In this document: positions 9,060 through 17,715 of the stretch, piece by piece
How the letters are laid out: each line of letters starts with the position of its first letter
Numbering within the stretch: position 1 is the stretch's first letter
DNA from: Geminicoccaceae bacterium
GTDB lineage: Bacteria > Pseudomonadota > Alphaproteobacteria > Geminicoccales > Geminicoccaceae
DNA: 46,645 nt
Assembly (NCBI GenBank): GCA_025062095.1
Contig: JANXAZ010000021.1
Span: 1 to 46,645, forward strand
Direction: 5' to 3'
Notes under the pieces: model-generated
Seen by the model: only the letters and a program-made list of their open reading frames with translations
Databases searched by the model: none
What the model was told of the DNA's origin: nothing
Made by a program: the position numbers and the translations under genes

Positions 9060-9785
9060 TCAGAGCCGACCGAGGAGGCATTCTGCGAGAAAGCGGGTGT
9101 TGGTGTAAGCGTACCGTCTCCACAGTCGCTTGGGATCGCAGGCGAGGCGGAACGCCCATTCGAGACCCGCGCGCTGCAGCCAGCGCGGTGCTTGCGGAAC
9201 GCGGCCGGAGAGGAAATCGACGGCGGCGCCGACCGCGAACGCCACGCACGGAAGCTCGGGCGCGTTGAGGGCGATCCATTTTTCCTGCTTGGGGCAGCCG
9301 AGCGCGACGAAGAGGATCCGCGCGCCGCTCGCGCGGATGGCCGCGAGGGTGGCGGGATCTTCGGTCCCGGCCGGGCGCACGGGCGGAGCGAAAGCGTAGC
9401 TGATCACGAGCCCCGGAAAGCGCGCAGCGAGTGCGGCGCAGCAGCCGGCGAGGGCGGAAGGCGAGCCGCCGAAGATCCCGACCGGGACGCCCCGCGCGGC
9501 GGCGCGGGCGCAGACCTCGAGCATGAGATCGGGGCCGTAGACGCGCTCTTGATCGCGGAAGCCCAGGCGGCGCAGTCGCCACACCAGAGGCATGCCGTCG
9601 GGCGTGACGAGGTCGAACGCGGCGAGCGCCGCCGCGAAGGCCGGATCGTCGCGCGCTTCCACGAGCATGTGGACGTTGGCGGCGGCGACCTTGGCCGGCC
9701 TGCCGCTTCGCGCCCAGGCGAGGATGCGCTCGGCCGCTTCTTCGAGCCCGACCGCGTCCACGCGCGTGCCGAGAATGGTCGGCAC
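9060..9785 (-). CDS. WecG/TagA/CpsF-family glycosyltransferase
   Basis: 241-aa GT26-family enzyme that adds a second sugar (such as ManNAc or a uronic acid) to an undecaprenyl-linked primer at the inner face of the membrane. Motifs: NVHMLVEARDDPAFAAAL, LVTPDGMPLVW with the conserved Asp, ERVYGPDLM, GIFGGSP, and LGCPKQEKWIA. The GTG start at 9785 has GGAG five nt upstream, and the family begins exactly at this VPTILGTRVDAV segment, so the longer reading to 9989 is rejected. It sits at the edge of the exopolysaccharide locus, divergent from the priming transferase, which makes its substrate. Confidence 0.9.
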   Translation of the reverse strand: MPTILGTRVDAVGLEEAAERILAWARSGRPAKVAAANVHMLVEARDDPAFAAALAAFDLVTPDGMPLVWRLRRLGFRDQERVYGPDLMLEVCARAAARGVPVGIFGGSPSALAGCCAALAARFPGLVISYAFAPPVRPAGTEDPATLAAIRASGARILFVALGCPKQEKWIALNAPELPCVAFAVGAAVDFLSGRVPQAPRWLQRAGLEWAFRLACDPKRLWRRYAYTNTRFLAECLLGRL

Positions 9786-9837
9786 GTCGTCTCCGCTTCC
9801 TTCCCGGGGTGACGCACCAATCGCACCCCGATGCGGC

Positions 9838-9866
9838 AGAATGCGCAAGGCGCATGCGAAGGTCAA
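9838..9866 (-). promoter_or_regulatory. Candidate sigma-70-type promoter for the WecG-family gene
   Basis: On the minus strand TTGACC (9861-9866) is separated by 17 bp from CATTCT (9838-9843), which matches TATAAT at only 3 of 6 bases. The predicted start lies about 45 nt before the GTG at 9785. The position and spacing fit; the weak -10 makes this tentative. Confidence 0.3.
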
Positions 9867-9970
9867 TCGCGCCTCCCACAATGAGCGCACGAAAGGGTGC
9901 GATTTCGAACGGTATTGGAGGGACGGACGCGTGACGCGAAGAAGATTTCGAGCTATGAATCTCGGTGGTC

Positions 9971-10009
9971 GATTAAACCATAATTTCATATAGCGGAGGC
10001 ATCTTGGAG
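9971..10009 (+). promoter_or_regulatory. AT-rich leader and ribosome site of the priming sugar transferase
   Basis: The block ATTAAACCATAATTTCATAT (from 9972) is far more AT-rich than the surrounding DNA and contains two -10-like hexamers, CATAAT at 9979-9984 and CATATA at 9987-9992. No convincing -35 is visible. GGAG at 10006-10009 is 8 nt before the GTG at 10018 and decides that start. It faces the WecG promoter, so this 230-bp gap looks like the bidirectional control region of the polysaccharide locus. Confidence 0.35.
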
Positions 10010-10017
10010 CCTTTTCG

Positions 10018-11562
10018 GTGAGGGACGTCGCGCAGGGACTGTCGATCCGGCCGGCCGGCGCGGTCGCGCGCGCCGACGAGCCGGAGGGAGGCGACCACGC
10101 GCTCCGCGCGGCGAGCGCCGCGGCCCGCGAGGCCGTCGTCGGAATCCGTCGCCGGGAGCCGGGGGCGTTGCCGGAGAGCCTGCCGGGATTGGTTCTGGCC
10201 GCCCTCGACGCGCTCGTCGTGCTCGGGGCGGCCGTCGCCGTGTTCTACGGCTTCTACGCCGTTCGCTACGCCGACAGCGGGCTCGATCTCCACTACGCCG
10301 CCTTGGGCGGGCTCGGCGCGCTCTTCCTGGTCCAGCGTTTGTGGTCGGTGGGCGCTTATTCGTGTGCCCGCCTGCTCGATCGGTGCGCGCAACTGCGGCT
10401 CGTAGCGAGCTCCTGGACGATCGCCGCGGGCCTGGTGCTGTTGACCCTGTTCTTCTTGCGCGGCGCCGGGCAGCTCTCGCGCGGATGGTTCCTCGGCTGG
10501 TACCTCTCGGCGCTGCCGCTCTTGCTCGCGATCCGCACCCGCGTACCGCAAACGGTGCGCGAGCTCGCACGCAGCGGGCGGATCGCGCGCCGGATCCTGG
10601 CCCTCGTCGGTCCCGAGCCCGCGCTCTCGACAGCGCAACAACTCCTCGCGCCGGCCGTGCCGCATCTGCGTGTGTCGCGCATCCGCCTCGACGGCGCGGT
10701 CGTTCGGGCGGGCGAGGAGCGGCTCGAACGGGTGCTCGCCGAGACGAGGCGGAAGCTGCGCGCCGAGGCGGTCGATACGGTGCTCGTGTTGCCGTTCGGG
10801 ACCGATCCCGATCGTCAGATGCGCGTGCTCGGGGCCTTCGAAGAGCTGCCCGTGGATCTCTGGTACTGCCCGGCGGTCGAGCCGCGGCTCGCCCGCGCCG
10901 CAGGCGGCGCCTTCGGGCCTCTGCCGGCGATCCTCGTGCGGCCACAACCCCTCGACGCGACCGAACAGCGGATCAAGCGCCTCTTCGACTTCGTCGTGGC
11001 CGCACTCGCCCTCGTCCTGCTGGCGCCGCTGTTTCTGCTCATCGTGATCGCGATCAAGCTCGACAGTCCGGGCCCGATCTTCTTCCGCCAGATCCGCTTC
11101 GGCTACAACAACCGCCCCTTCGCCATGCTCAAATTCCGCACGATGCGTGCGGACGCCTGCGATCCCAGCGGTGCCCGGCGCACGGTGCGCAACGATCCGC
11201 GCGTCACGCGCATCGGACGGCTGTTGCGCCGCACGAGCCTCGACGAGCTCCCGCAACTGTGGAACGTGCTGGTCGGCGAGATGTCCCTCGTCGGGCCCCG
11301 CGCGCATCCCGTCGAGATGAAGATCGGCGACCGCTACTACCACGAGGTGGTCGAGGGTTATTTCGCCCGCCACCGCGTGCGGCCGGGGATCACCGGCTGG
11401 GCCCAGGTGCACGGGCTCAGAGGCGAGGTCGACACGATCGAAAAAGCGCGCGCTCGCCTCGCCTACGATCTCGAATACATCCAGCGCTGGTCGCTCTGGC
11501 TCGATCTCGAGATCCTGGCCTTGACCGTCGTGCGCGGCTTCGGTGGCCGCAACGCCTATTGA
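10018..11562 (+). CDS. Polyprenyl (undecaprenyl-phosphate) sugar phosphotransferase, priming enzyme
   Basis: 514 aa. Transfers a sugar-1-phosphate, probably glucose or galactose, from UDP to undecaprenyl phosphate and so starts each exopolysaccharide repeat. The N-terminal part carries four to five hydrophobic segments (residues about 58-185), then a soluble CoA-binding-like domain. From about residue 320 comes the conserved bacterial sugar transferase domain: KRLFDF, one re-entrant hydrophobic helix, DSPGPIFFRQIRFGYN, LKFRTM, RTSLDELPQLWNVL, MSLVGPRAHP and RPGITGWAQVHGLRGE. The architecture is WcaJ/PssY-like. It converges with the beta-helix gene across 53 bp. Confidence 0.93.
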   Translation: MRDVAQGLSIRPAGAVARADEPEGGDHALRAASAAAREAVVGIRRREPGALPESLPGLVLAALDALVVLGAAVAVFYGFYAVRYADSGLDLHYAALGGLGALFLVQRLWSVGAYSCARLLDRCAQLRLVASSWTIAAGLVLLTLFFLRGAGQLSRGWFLGWYLSALPLLLAIRTRVPQTVRELARSGRIARRILALVGPEPALSTAQQLLAPAVPHLRVSRIRLDGAVVRAGEERLERVLAETRRKLRAEAVDTVLVLPFGTDPDRQMRVLGAFEELPVDLWYCPAVEPRLARAAGGAFGPLPAILVRPQPLDATEQRIKRLFDFVVAALALVLLAPLFLLIVIAIKLDSPGPIFFRQIRFGYNNRPFAMLKFRTMRADACDPSGARRTVRNDPRVTRIGRLLRRTSLDELPQLWNVLVGEMSLVGPRAHPVEMKIGDRYYHEVVEGYFARHRVRPGITGWAQVHGLRGEVDTIEKARARLAYDLEYIQRWSLWLDLEILALTVVRGFGGRNAY

Positions 11563-11615
11563 GGCGCACGAAACGGCCCCCTTCTCCGAGGTGTTCTCGG
11601 CTCCGCGATCGGCCC

Positions 11616-13679
11616 TCAACGGGGATCGCGCAGGAGCGCGAGAAGAGCCGGAGGGGGCTCGGGGATCCCGAGACGGGCGGCCGCGGCTCGCGGGGAAAGG
11701 CGCAGCTCGCCCCGCGCGGGATCGAACACCAGGGCGAACTCGTGGGCGTGTTCGCGGCCCGCGACGTAGCGGCTTTGCTGCCAGAGCGCGAGGTCGCCCC
11801 TTCGCGCTCCCCCCGGAAGCCCGAGCGGGGCCGCGCGGAAGGCCCGCGCGTCGAACGCCGGACCGGTGTAGACGTTGCCCGCGAAGCGGGCGTTGTCCGG
11901 CGAGCCGCCCGGATCCCAGATGCTCACGGCGAGCGAGCCCGGCCGATCGCGCACGACGACGTTGCCCTCGAAGCGGTTGTTCACCATGCGCGGGCGCTCG
12001 GTCCCGCTCGCGGTTTTGTCGTCCACCACCAGGGCCGGCGCGGGACCGCCCGACAGATAGTTGAACCGGATGCGATTGTCGGACCCGTTGACGATCGCGA
12101 TCCCGCCGTAGGTCCGGGTGAGGAGATTGCTCTCGACGAGGACGCCGCGCGCGTACCAGTCGAGATAGATCCCGAGCGAGACCGGTTGCGGCCAGGCTTC
12201 GGGATCGAACTCCTCGGGCGAGAAGAAACGACCGTCCGGCTTCGCCATAAAATGGCCGGTTCCGTCGATCCAATTGGCTCGGATCGCAACATCCATCGGC
12301 TCGTCCTGCACGGCCGCGAAGAGCTTGATGCCGCCGCCGTCGGCCGTGCGGAGGTTCGAATCCCGAACGAGGTTGCCCTCGACCCGGATCGACCGGATCC
12401 GGTCCTCGCCGTTCGGGCGCGTCTGGGCGAGATAGATCCCGAACTGGGCGCTGCGCGCGATCCGATTGCCGCGCACCTCGACCCGGGTCGCGCCCTGGAC
12501 GAGGATCCCCGCCGAATCGGCGAATCGATGGCCGACGTCCTCGATGCGGTTGGCCTCGATCCGCACCTCCCGCGACGGCCGGCCGCCCCAGGGCATGCCG
12601 AGATAGATACCGTTCCCGGCGATCCGCTGAATTCGGTTCTCGGCGACGAGCGCGTCCTCGACCGAAAGGAGCGCGATGCCGACGCCGACGTCGCGGATGC
12701 GGTTGCCGCAGAGCGCGATCCCGCGCGCGTTCTCGACGCGGATCGCCCCGCCGCCGATGTGGTTCCAGGGCATGATGCGGTCCGAGCCGCGCGGGGAGCC
12801 CTCGACGAGCTCGAGCCCGCGGATCGTGACCGCCTGCGTCCGCCGAACGAGGAGAAGGCTGTCGAGCACGGAGGCGACGAGCCGACGCCCTGCAAGGCCG
12901 CGCTCATCGGGCAGTCGCAGAGCCAGGACGCGGCGACGGGGGTCGAAATGCCATTCCCCGGGCCGATCGAGGAACCGGCGACTGCCGGAGAATCGATAGG
13001 GCGTGCCGGGCCCGAGGCGGTGCCAATCGACGTTGTCGGCGAGCTCGACGAGCCCGGTGCGGGGGTCGAAACGGGCGACCCGCGCGAAGTTCGTCGCCCA
13101 TTGCGGAGCATCGTAGATCAGGACCGAAAGGCCCGGTTCCGGCGGGAGTGGGGCGAGATCCGAAGGGTGGGCGTAAAAGGCGCGCGCCCCGTCGGTTCCG
13201 GCAGCGGTGAACAGCCACCCCGCGCGCGGGTCGGCGGGATCGCCGTCGGGATGGCGCGCCGGCTCCAGCCGCGTGCCGTCGAGATGGAGGTCGAGCGGCC
13301 CCTCGGGCAGGCGCGGATCCGCGAGTTCCAGCTCGAGCGCACCGTCGGGGGCGCGCCGCCAGGACGCGGTCGCGAGCGGGATCCCGCCCACCAGGCGGGC
13401 TCCTCGCGCGCTCGCGCGCATCACCAGGCCCGCGTGCTCGGGCCCGAGCTCGAGCGGACGATCGAGGAAGAAGGTCCCCTCGAGCTCGACCACGATGGCG
13501 GAGGGCCGCCCTCGCGCCGTCGCGAGCGCTCGCAAGATCGGCTCGGGCGAGCCCTGCGGATCGGCAGGCACGCGCAAGACGTCGCGGTCCACCTCGGCGG
13601 GAGTACAGCTCGGTGCCGTCATTGCGGCGGGCGCGAGGGCGAGGACGAACACGAAGACGCACGCCGCGTACGCATTCAT
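11616..13679 (-). CDS. Secreted right-handed parallel beta-helix protein, probably polysaccharide-acting
   Basis: 687 aa with a signal peptide (FVFVLALAPAAMTA). The N-terminal third has the layout seen in GH141/GH120-like and lyase beta-helix enzymes: VVVELEGTFFLDRPLEL, a sugar-enzyme-like GGIPLATASW, LDGTRLEPARHPDGDP, and PGEWHFDPRRRVLALRLPD. From about residue 290 repeats of the form I-x-GN-x-I-x-D build the helix (ALCGNRIRDVGVGI, VAENRIQRIAGNGIYL, VEVRGNRIARSAQFGIYL, VESNLLTRTYGGIAI). It could cleave, epimerise or bind the polymer made by this locus. The start overlaps the Wzy-type gene's stop as ATGA, so the two are coupled. The specific reaction is unknown. Confidence 0.78.
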   Translation of the reverse strand: MNAYAACVFVFVLALAPAAMTAPSCTPAEVDRDVLRVPADPQGSPEPILRALATARGRPSAIVVELEGTFFLDRPLELGPEHAGLVMRASARGARLVGGIPLATASWRRAPDGALELELADPRLPEGPLDLHLDGTRLEPARHPDGDPADPRAGWLFTAAGTDGARAFYAHPSDLAPLPPEPGLSVLIYDAPQWATNFARVARFDPRTGLVELADNVDWHRLGPGTPYRFSGSRRFLDRPGEWHFDPRRRVLALRLPDERGLAGRRLVASVLDSLLLVRRTQAVTIRGLELVEGSPRGSDRIMPWNHIGGGAIRVENARGIALCGNRIRDVGVGIALLSVEDALVAENRIQRIAGNGIYLGMPWGGRPSREVRIEANRIEDVGHRFADSAGILVQGATRVEVRGNRIARSAQFGIYLAQTRPNGEDRIRSIRVEGNLVRDSNLRTADGGGIKLFAAVQDEPMDVAIRANWIDGTGHFMAKPDGRFFSPEEFDPEAWPQPVSLGIYLDWYARGVLVESNLLTRTYGGIAIVNGSDNRIRFNYLSGGPAPALVVDDKTASGTERPRMVNNRFEGNVVVRDRPGSLAVSIWDPGGSPDNARFAGNVYTGPAFDARAFRAAPLGLPGGARRGDLALWQQSRYVAGREHAHEFALVFDPARGELRLSPRAAAARLGIPEPPPALLALLRDPR

Positions 13680-14932
13680 GGCCGGCGCGCTCGCTCCCGG
13701 CGGCAGGCGACGAGCAGGGTCGCGGACACCAGCCAAAGAATGCCGGATTGCTGCAAAAGCTCGGATTCGACGAGGTTGCGGACCGAAAAGGCGAGAAGCA
13801 GGACGAGGGCGAGCTCGCCCAGAAGACGATCGCCCGCAAGGAAGGTCCGCCACGCGCGGCCGAGGGCTTGTCCGAGCAGAAGGAGCACCAAGGCGAGGCC
13901 CGGCCAGCCGAGCCCGAGGGCCGTTTCGAGATAGCCCGAATGGGCGTTGGGCGCCGGCCAGCCGAGCGTCGAAAGGACGTACTCGGCGAAGGCCGGCACG
14001 ACCCAGAAGGCCTGATAGCCCCAGCCCGTCCACGGCCGCTCCTGGATGTGGGCGAGCACCATCGACCAGAGCGGAACGCGACCGGTGAGGGTCGGATCCC
14101 GACCCAAAAGGCCCGCGAGTTCCGCCGGGAACAGGAGGAGGACGAGGGCGAGCACGGCCAGGAGCGCGAAACCGGCCGAGACGATCGCGGCGCGCGCGAG
14201 AGGATGAACCGCCGCACTCGTGGCCAGAAGGAGCGCACCGCCGACGAGCGTGACGAGCAGGGAATTGGCCGAGCGGCTGGCGACGAGCGCCAAAAGGGCG
14301 AGCCCGAGGCCGAGCAGGACGATCGGCCGGGGACCGACCCGATGGCGCCAGGCCAGGAGAAGAACGAGCACCGCCAGATTCGCGGCCTGGCCGAGGCCGT
14401 TCTTGTGGGTGAACGCGCCTCGCCAGGCCCCGTCGCTCATGGTGCCGAGTTCGGGAAGCGCGAGGCGGAAGACGAGGCTCGCGCCCATGAGCGCGAGCGC
14501 GAGCCAGACCAAGCGTTCCAAGAGCGCGCGGGGTGTGAAGCTCGCGGCGAGGACGACCGCAAGCAGCGAAAAGGTGGCGAAGGCGAGCGCGCGTCGGGCG
14601 GTGATCTCGGGAGCCACCGACCACAGGGTCGAACAGGCGACCCAAACGACGAGGAGGACCAGAAGCGGGGTGTCGCGCAGCGCCGCGAGCACCGCGCGGG
14701 CGCGGGCGAGGGCGAGAAGCGGCGCGCCCAGGAGCACGGGAATCAGCGCCAGGCGCAAAAGCGCCGAATCTTCGGCGGAAAGGCTCGGATCCGTGCCGAG
14801 CGCAAGAAGCGGAAGAACGGCACCGGTAGAGGTCACGAGGACGTAAGCGAAAAAGCTCTCCTCGAGCGCGCGCGCGAACACCACCCGGCGGGTCCGCCCG
14901 AGGCCCGCTGCGCCGGCGACCGAGCCGTTCAC
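13676..14932 (-). CDS. O-antigen ligase / polysaccharide polymerase family membrane protein (Wzy/WaaL type)
   Basis: 418 aa with about ten to twelve strongly hydrophobic segments. The O-antigen ligase domain signature is visible: WSVAPEITARRA, then GAFTHKNGLGQ, SRSANSLL, LTGRVPLW, and a late periplasmic loop with WTGWGYQAFW and NAHSGYLETALGLGWPG, whose His is conserved. It would polymerise lipid-linked repeat units, or ligate them, at the periplasmic face. The GTG start at 14932 overlaps the flippase stop by 4 bp and has AAGGA six nt upstream. Family signatures do not distinguish Wzy from WaaL; the EPS context favours Wzy. Confidence 0.85.
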   Translation of the reverse strand: MNGSVAGAAGLGRTRRVVFARALEESFFAYVLVTSTGAVLPLLALGTDPSLSAEDSALLRLALIPVLLGAPLLALARARAVLAALRDTPLLVLLVVWVACSTLWSVAPEITARRALAFATFSLLAVVLAASFTPRALLERLVWLALALMGASLVFRLALPELGTMSDGAWRGAFTHKNGLGQAANLAVLVLLLAWRHRVGPRPIVLLGLGLALLALVASRSANSLLVTLVGGALLLATSAAVHPLARAAIVSAGFALLAVLALVLLLFPAELAGLLGRDPTLTGRVPLWSMVLAHIQERPWTGWGYQAFWVVPAFAEYVLSTLGWPAPNAHSGYLETALGLGWPGLALVLLLLGQALGRAWRTFLAGDRLLGELALVLLLAFSVRNLVESELLQQSGILWLVSATLLVACRRERARRP

Positions 14933-16413
14933 GAGCGTTCCTTTCGCGCGCCCGCCACCGGGCAGGCCGCGCTTCGCGGCGCAAAAGGCGGGGAGGCCGC
15001 GAGCGTGCGCAGGGCCCTCGGGCGCAGGGCGAGGAGCACGGCCGCGGCCGCGGCGGCCGCGGCGGCCGCGGCGAGCGCGAGGAGGGACCAGGGCGCCCAG
15101 CCGTGGGGAGCGAGAGCGAAGCGCGCGAGCGTTCCCGCCAAGAGGCCACCACCGAGGGCGGCGAGATCCAGCGACACGGCTCCGAGCTCGCGGCCGAGCG
15201 GACGCGCGAGGGAGCGACGAGCGGCGAGGGCGATCACGGCCCAGCCGAAAAGGGCGCGGCCGGCCCGCAGCGCCGCCACGCCGAGGATCGAGGTCGGGCC
15301 CCAAAGGAACAGAAGCGCGAGCGTGGGCAGGTTCTCGGCGAGATAGGCGTCGAGATTGACGCGCGGCCGCCCCGTGGCGGTGAGCGCCACGGTGGGCAAC
15401 AAGCGCCGCATCGAGAACAGGGCGCCTAGCGCGAGGAGTTGGACGGCCGCCGCGGCCGCCAGCCATTCCCCGCCGACGACGAGCAGGAGCAAGAGGTCGG
15501 CGACGACGATCAGGGCCGCTACGGCCGGGACCACGGCGAGCATGAGGAGATCCACCGCCTCCTCGAGTCTGCGCGACAGGGCCGCGCGATCGTGCTGCAG
15601 GCGGCTCATGAAGGCGAGCCCGACGTGATAGAGGGCGGTGGAGACGACCCCGGCGATGTTCTCGACCAGGCGGATCGCGAGGCTCCAGTGGCCGGCGGCC
15701 GCGAGCCCGAGACGATGGCCGACATAGGCGATAAAGAGTCGTTCCCCGCCCTGGATCAGGAGCTGCACCCCCACGATCGGTCGGCAGAAGCGCACGAGCT
15801 CGAAAAACGCGCGCCCCTGCCGAGGAACGCCGGGAAGGCGAGGAGCGTCGCGCTCGAACGAGATCAGGATCGCGCCGGAAGCGACGAGCTGTTGAACCAC
15901 GATCGAGGCCGCACCGAGGCCGGAGACGGCGGCGAGTACGCCCGCGGCGGCTCCGATCGCGCGGCCCGCGAGCAGCCGTCGCGCGACGGTGGCGAAGGCG
16001 AGCGCCCGCCGGCGCAAGGCCAGGAGGGGAGCGGTCGCGGACTCGAGCACGAGAAGCGGGGCGAGCGCGCACAAGAGGGGCGAAAGCCTCGGCTCGGCGA
16101 AAGCCGAGGCGAGAAGAGGGGCGCTCGCGAGGGTGAACAAGGCGAAGCCGAATCCGGCGAGGAGCGAGCCGAACCGGCCCGCACGCAGCTCGGCGGGCGC
16201 GAGATCCTCTTTCTGGACGAGGGCGTCGTGGACGAGCGAGCCCACGACCACGAGGGGGATCTGAACGAGACCGTGGGCGAGCGAGCCGAGCCCGAACTCG
16301 GCGGCTCCCAGGAGCCGGGCGAGGACGAGCACGCTGCCCATGGAGACGGCCAACGAAAGGCCGCTCTCGAGGGCCGCCCAGACGACCGATCGCGCGACGC
16401 CGTGCCCGTTCAC
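14929..16413 (-). CDS. Polysaccharide flippase (Wzx / MOP superfamily)
   Basis: 494 aa with 12 to 14 predicted membrane helices. It would move undecaprenyl-linked repeat units across the inner membrane for Wzy-type polymerisation. N-terminal SMGSVLVLARLLGAAEFGLGSLA and central GVQLLIQGGERLFIAYVG ... GHWSLAIRLVENIAG are typical of the oligosaccharide flippase group. The GTG start at 16413 opens a three-gene minus-strand operon (flippase, polymerase/ligase, beta-helix protein). The C-terminal helix contains an 11-Ala run encoded by a short tandem repeat. Confidence 0.88.
   Translation of the reverse strand: MNGHGVARSVVWAALESGLSLAVSMGSVLVLARLLGAAEFGLGSLAHGLVQIPLVVVGSLVHDALVQKEDLAPAELRAGRFGSLLAGFGFALFTLASAPLLASAFAEPRLSPLLCALAPLLVLESATAPLLALRRRALAFATVARRLLAGRAIGAAAGVLAAVSGLGAASIVVQQLVASGAILISFERDAPRLPGVPRQGRAFFELVRFCRPIVGVQLLIQGGERLFIAYVGHRLGLAAAGHWSLAIRLVENIAGVVSTALYHVGLAFMSRLQHDRAALSRRLEEAVDLLMLAVVPAVAALIVVADLLLLLVVGGEWLAAAAAVQLLALGALFSMRRLLPTVALTATGRPRVNLDAYLAENLPTLALLFLWGPTSILGVAALRAGRALFGWAVIALAARRSLARPLGRELGAVSLDLAALGGGLLAGTLARFALAPHGWAPWSLLALAAAAAAAAAAAVLLALRPRALRTLAASPPFAPRSAACPVAGARKERS
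15040..15073. repeat. GCGGCCGCG short tandem repeat inside the flippase gene
   Basis: About three to four copies of the 9-mer GCGGCCGCG or partial copies lie in tandem. On the minus strand they encode an uninterrupted alanine tract in the last membrane helix. Copy-number change in steps of 9 bp would keep the frame and alter helix length. Confidence 0.6.
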
Positions 16414-16520
16414 CGTACGCGGTCGAGAAGAGGGGAGCGAGCGCGGGACACCCGAGATCTCTCTCGGCTGGCGTCTCGCGGTCTTGATCGACTTTTGGTA
16501 GAGCCGGTCGCGGAGCCCTC

Positions 16521-17684
16521 ATGCGTGCGGTTCGAGGAGAGCGCACCACGACCCTCGCGGAGCCCGTGCGCGCCACAGTTCGCCCGAGCGCGGTTCCGAC
16601 GTCGCGCCTGCGCGTCGCACTGGCCATGCCCGGTGGCTTCGAGTTCGGCGGCATCGGCCGGATGATGCTCTATCTCACCCGAGCCTGGGACGATTCGGGG
16701 GAGGGGCCGGGCTGGTTTGTCGTCGATGCCCGCGGTCCCGGCTCGCTCCTCGCCTCCCCCGCGTTTCTGGCCGCGAGCCTCGTCCGGCTCGCGGTCGAGC
16801 GCGCGCGCGGCCGGGTCGATCTGCTGCATCTGAACGTGGCCGGACGGGGAAGCACCGTGCGCAAGGTCCTGCTCTCGCTCTGGGCGGAGCTCCTCGGACT
16901 GCCGACGATCGTCCATCTGCACGACTTCGATTATCCGGCGGACTACGCGCGCCGGCCGCGCTGGCAGAAGCGGCTCGTGCGCCGGATGTTCGCCCGTGCC
17001 CGTCTGTGTCTCGTGCTCGGGGCGCGCGATCGCGCCTTCCTCGCCGACGAGCTCGGCGTGCCGCCCGAACGGCTGGTGGTGCGGCCGAACGCGGTCCCCG
17101 ATCCCGGCCCGCCGCCCGACCGCGGCGCCCGCGGAGGCCCGGTTCGGTTGCTGTTCTTGGGCCATCTGAGCGCGCGCAAGGGGGTACCCGAACTCCTCGC
17201 GGCGCTCGCGCGGCCGGCGCTCGCGACGCGGAGCTGGCGGCTCACCCTCGCCGGAGGCGGGGAGGTCGCGCGTTTCCGGGCCGAGGCGGCACGGCTCGGG
17301 CTCGCCGAGCGTTGCCGCTTCACCGGCTGGGTCGGGCAGGACGAAGCCTTCGCGCTCCTGCGCGAGGCCGATGTCCTCCTCCTGCCCTCGCACGCGGAAG
17401 GGCAGGCGATGGCGCTCCTCGAGGCGATGGCGCACGGCCTCGCCGTCCTCGCCACGGCGGTTGGCGCGCACGCCGAAACCGTCGCGCAGGAGGAGACCGC
17501 GCTTCTCGTCCCGCCCGGGGACGTGGGCGCGCTCGAAGCCGCGCTGGTGCGGCTTCTCGACGAGCCGGAACTGCGCGCGCGGCTCGGTGCCGAGGCGCGC
17601 CGGCGCTGGCGCGAGGCTTTCGCGATCGACTCGTACGCGCGCGAGCTCGCGTTTTTGTACCACCGAGCCCTGGCCTCGCCGTGA
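16521..17684 (+). CDS. Glycosyltransferase family 4
   Basis: 387-aa GT-B enzyme that adds a sugar from a nucleotide donor to the growing lipid-linked repeat on the cytoplasmic face. The N-terminal acceptor domain contains the glycine loop GGIGRMM. The C-terminal donor domain has LLFLGHLSARKGVPELL, ARRFTGW-like RCRFTGWV, and the E-x7-E-type element PSHAEGQAMALLEAMAHGLAVLATAVGAH. The ATG at 16521 follows GGAG at 5-nt spacing, although the first 30 residues are not part of the fold. It is divergent from the flippase and convergent with a second GT4 gene. Confidence 0.9.
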   Translation: MRAVRGERTTTLAEPVRATVRPSAVPTSRLRVALAMPGGFEFGGIGRMMLYLTRAWDDSGEGPGWFVVDARGPGSLLASPAFLAASLVRLAVERARGRVDLLHLNVAGRGSTVRKVLLSLWAELLGLPTIVHLHDFDYPADYARRPRWQKRLVRRMFARARLCLVLGARDRAFLADELGVPPERLVVRPNAVPDPGPPPDRGARGGPVRLLFLGHLSARKGVPELLAALARPALATRSWRLTLAGGGEVARFRAEAARLGLAERCRFTGWVGQDEAFALLREADVLLLPSHAEGQAMALLEAMAHGLAVLATAVGAHAETVAQEETALLVPPGDVGALEAALVRLLDEPELRARLGAEARRRWREAFAIDSYARELAFLYHRALASP

Positions 17685-17715
17685 GCACGAGCGACGCGCT
17701 CGCGCGCTGGGCGCA

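Noticed and set aside
10341-13934. A 1197-codon open frame on the plus strand
   Set aside because: Very high GC makes stop codons rare. The translation is Arg/Ala/Glu-rich with no family motifs and runs across the priming transferase in another frame and antisense to the beta-helix gene.
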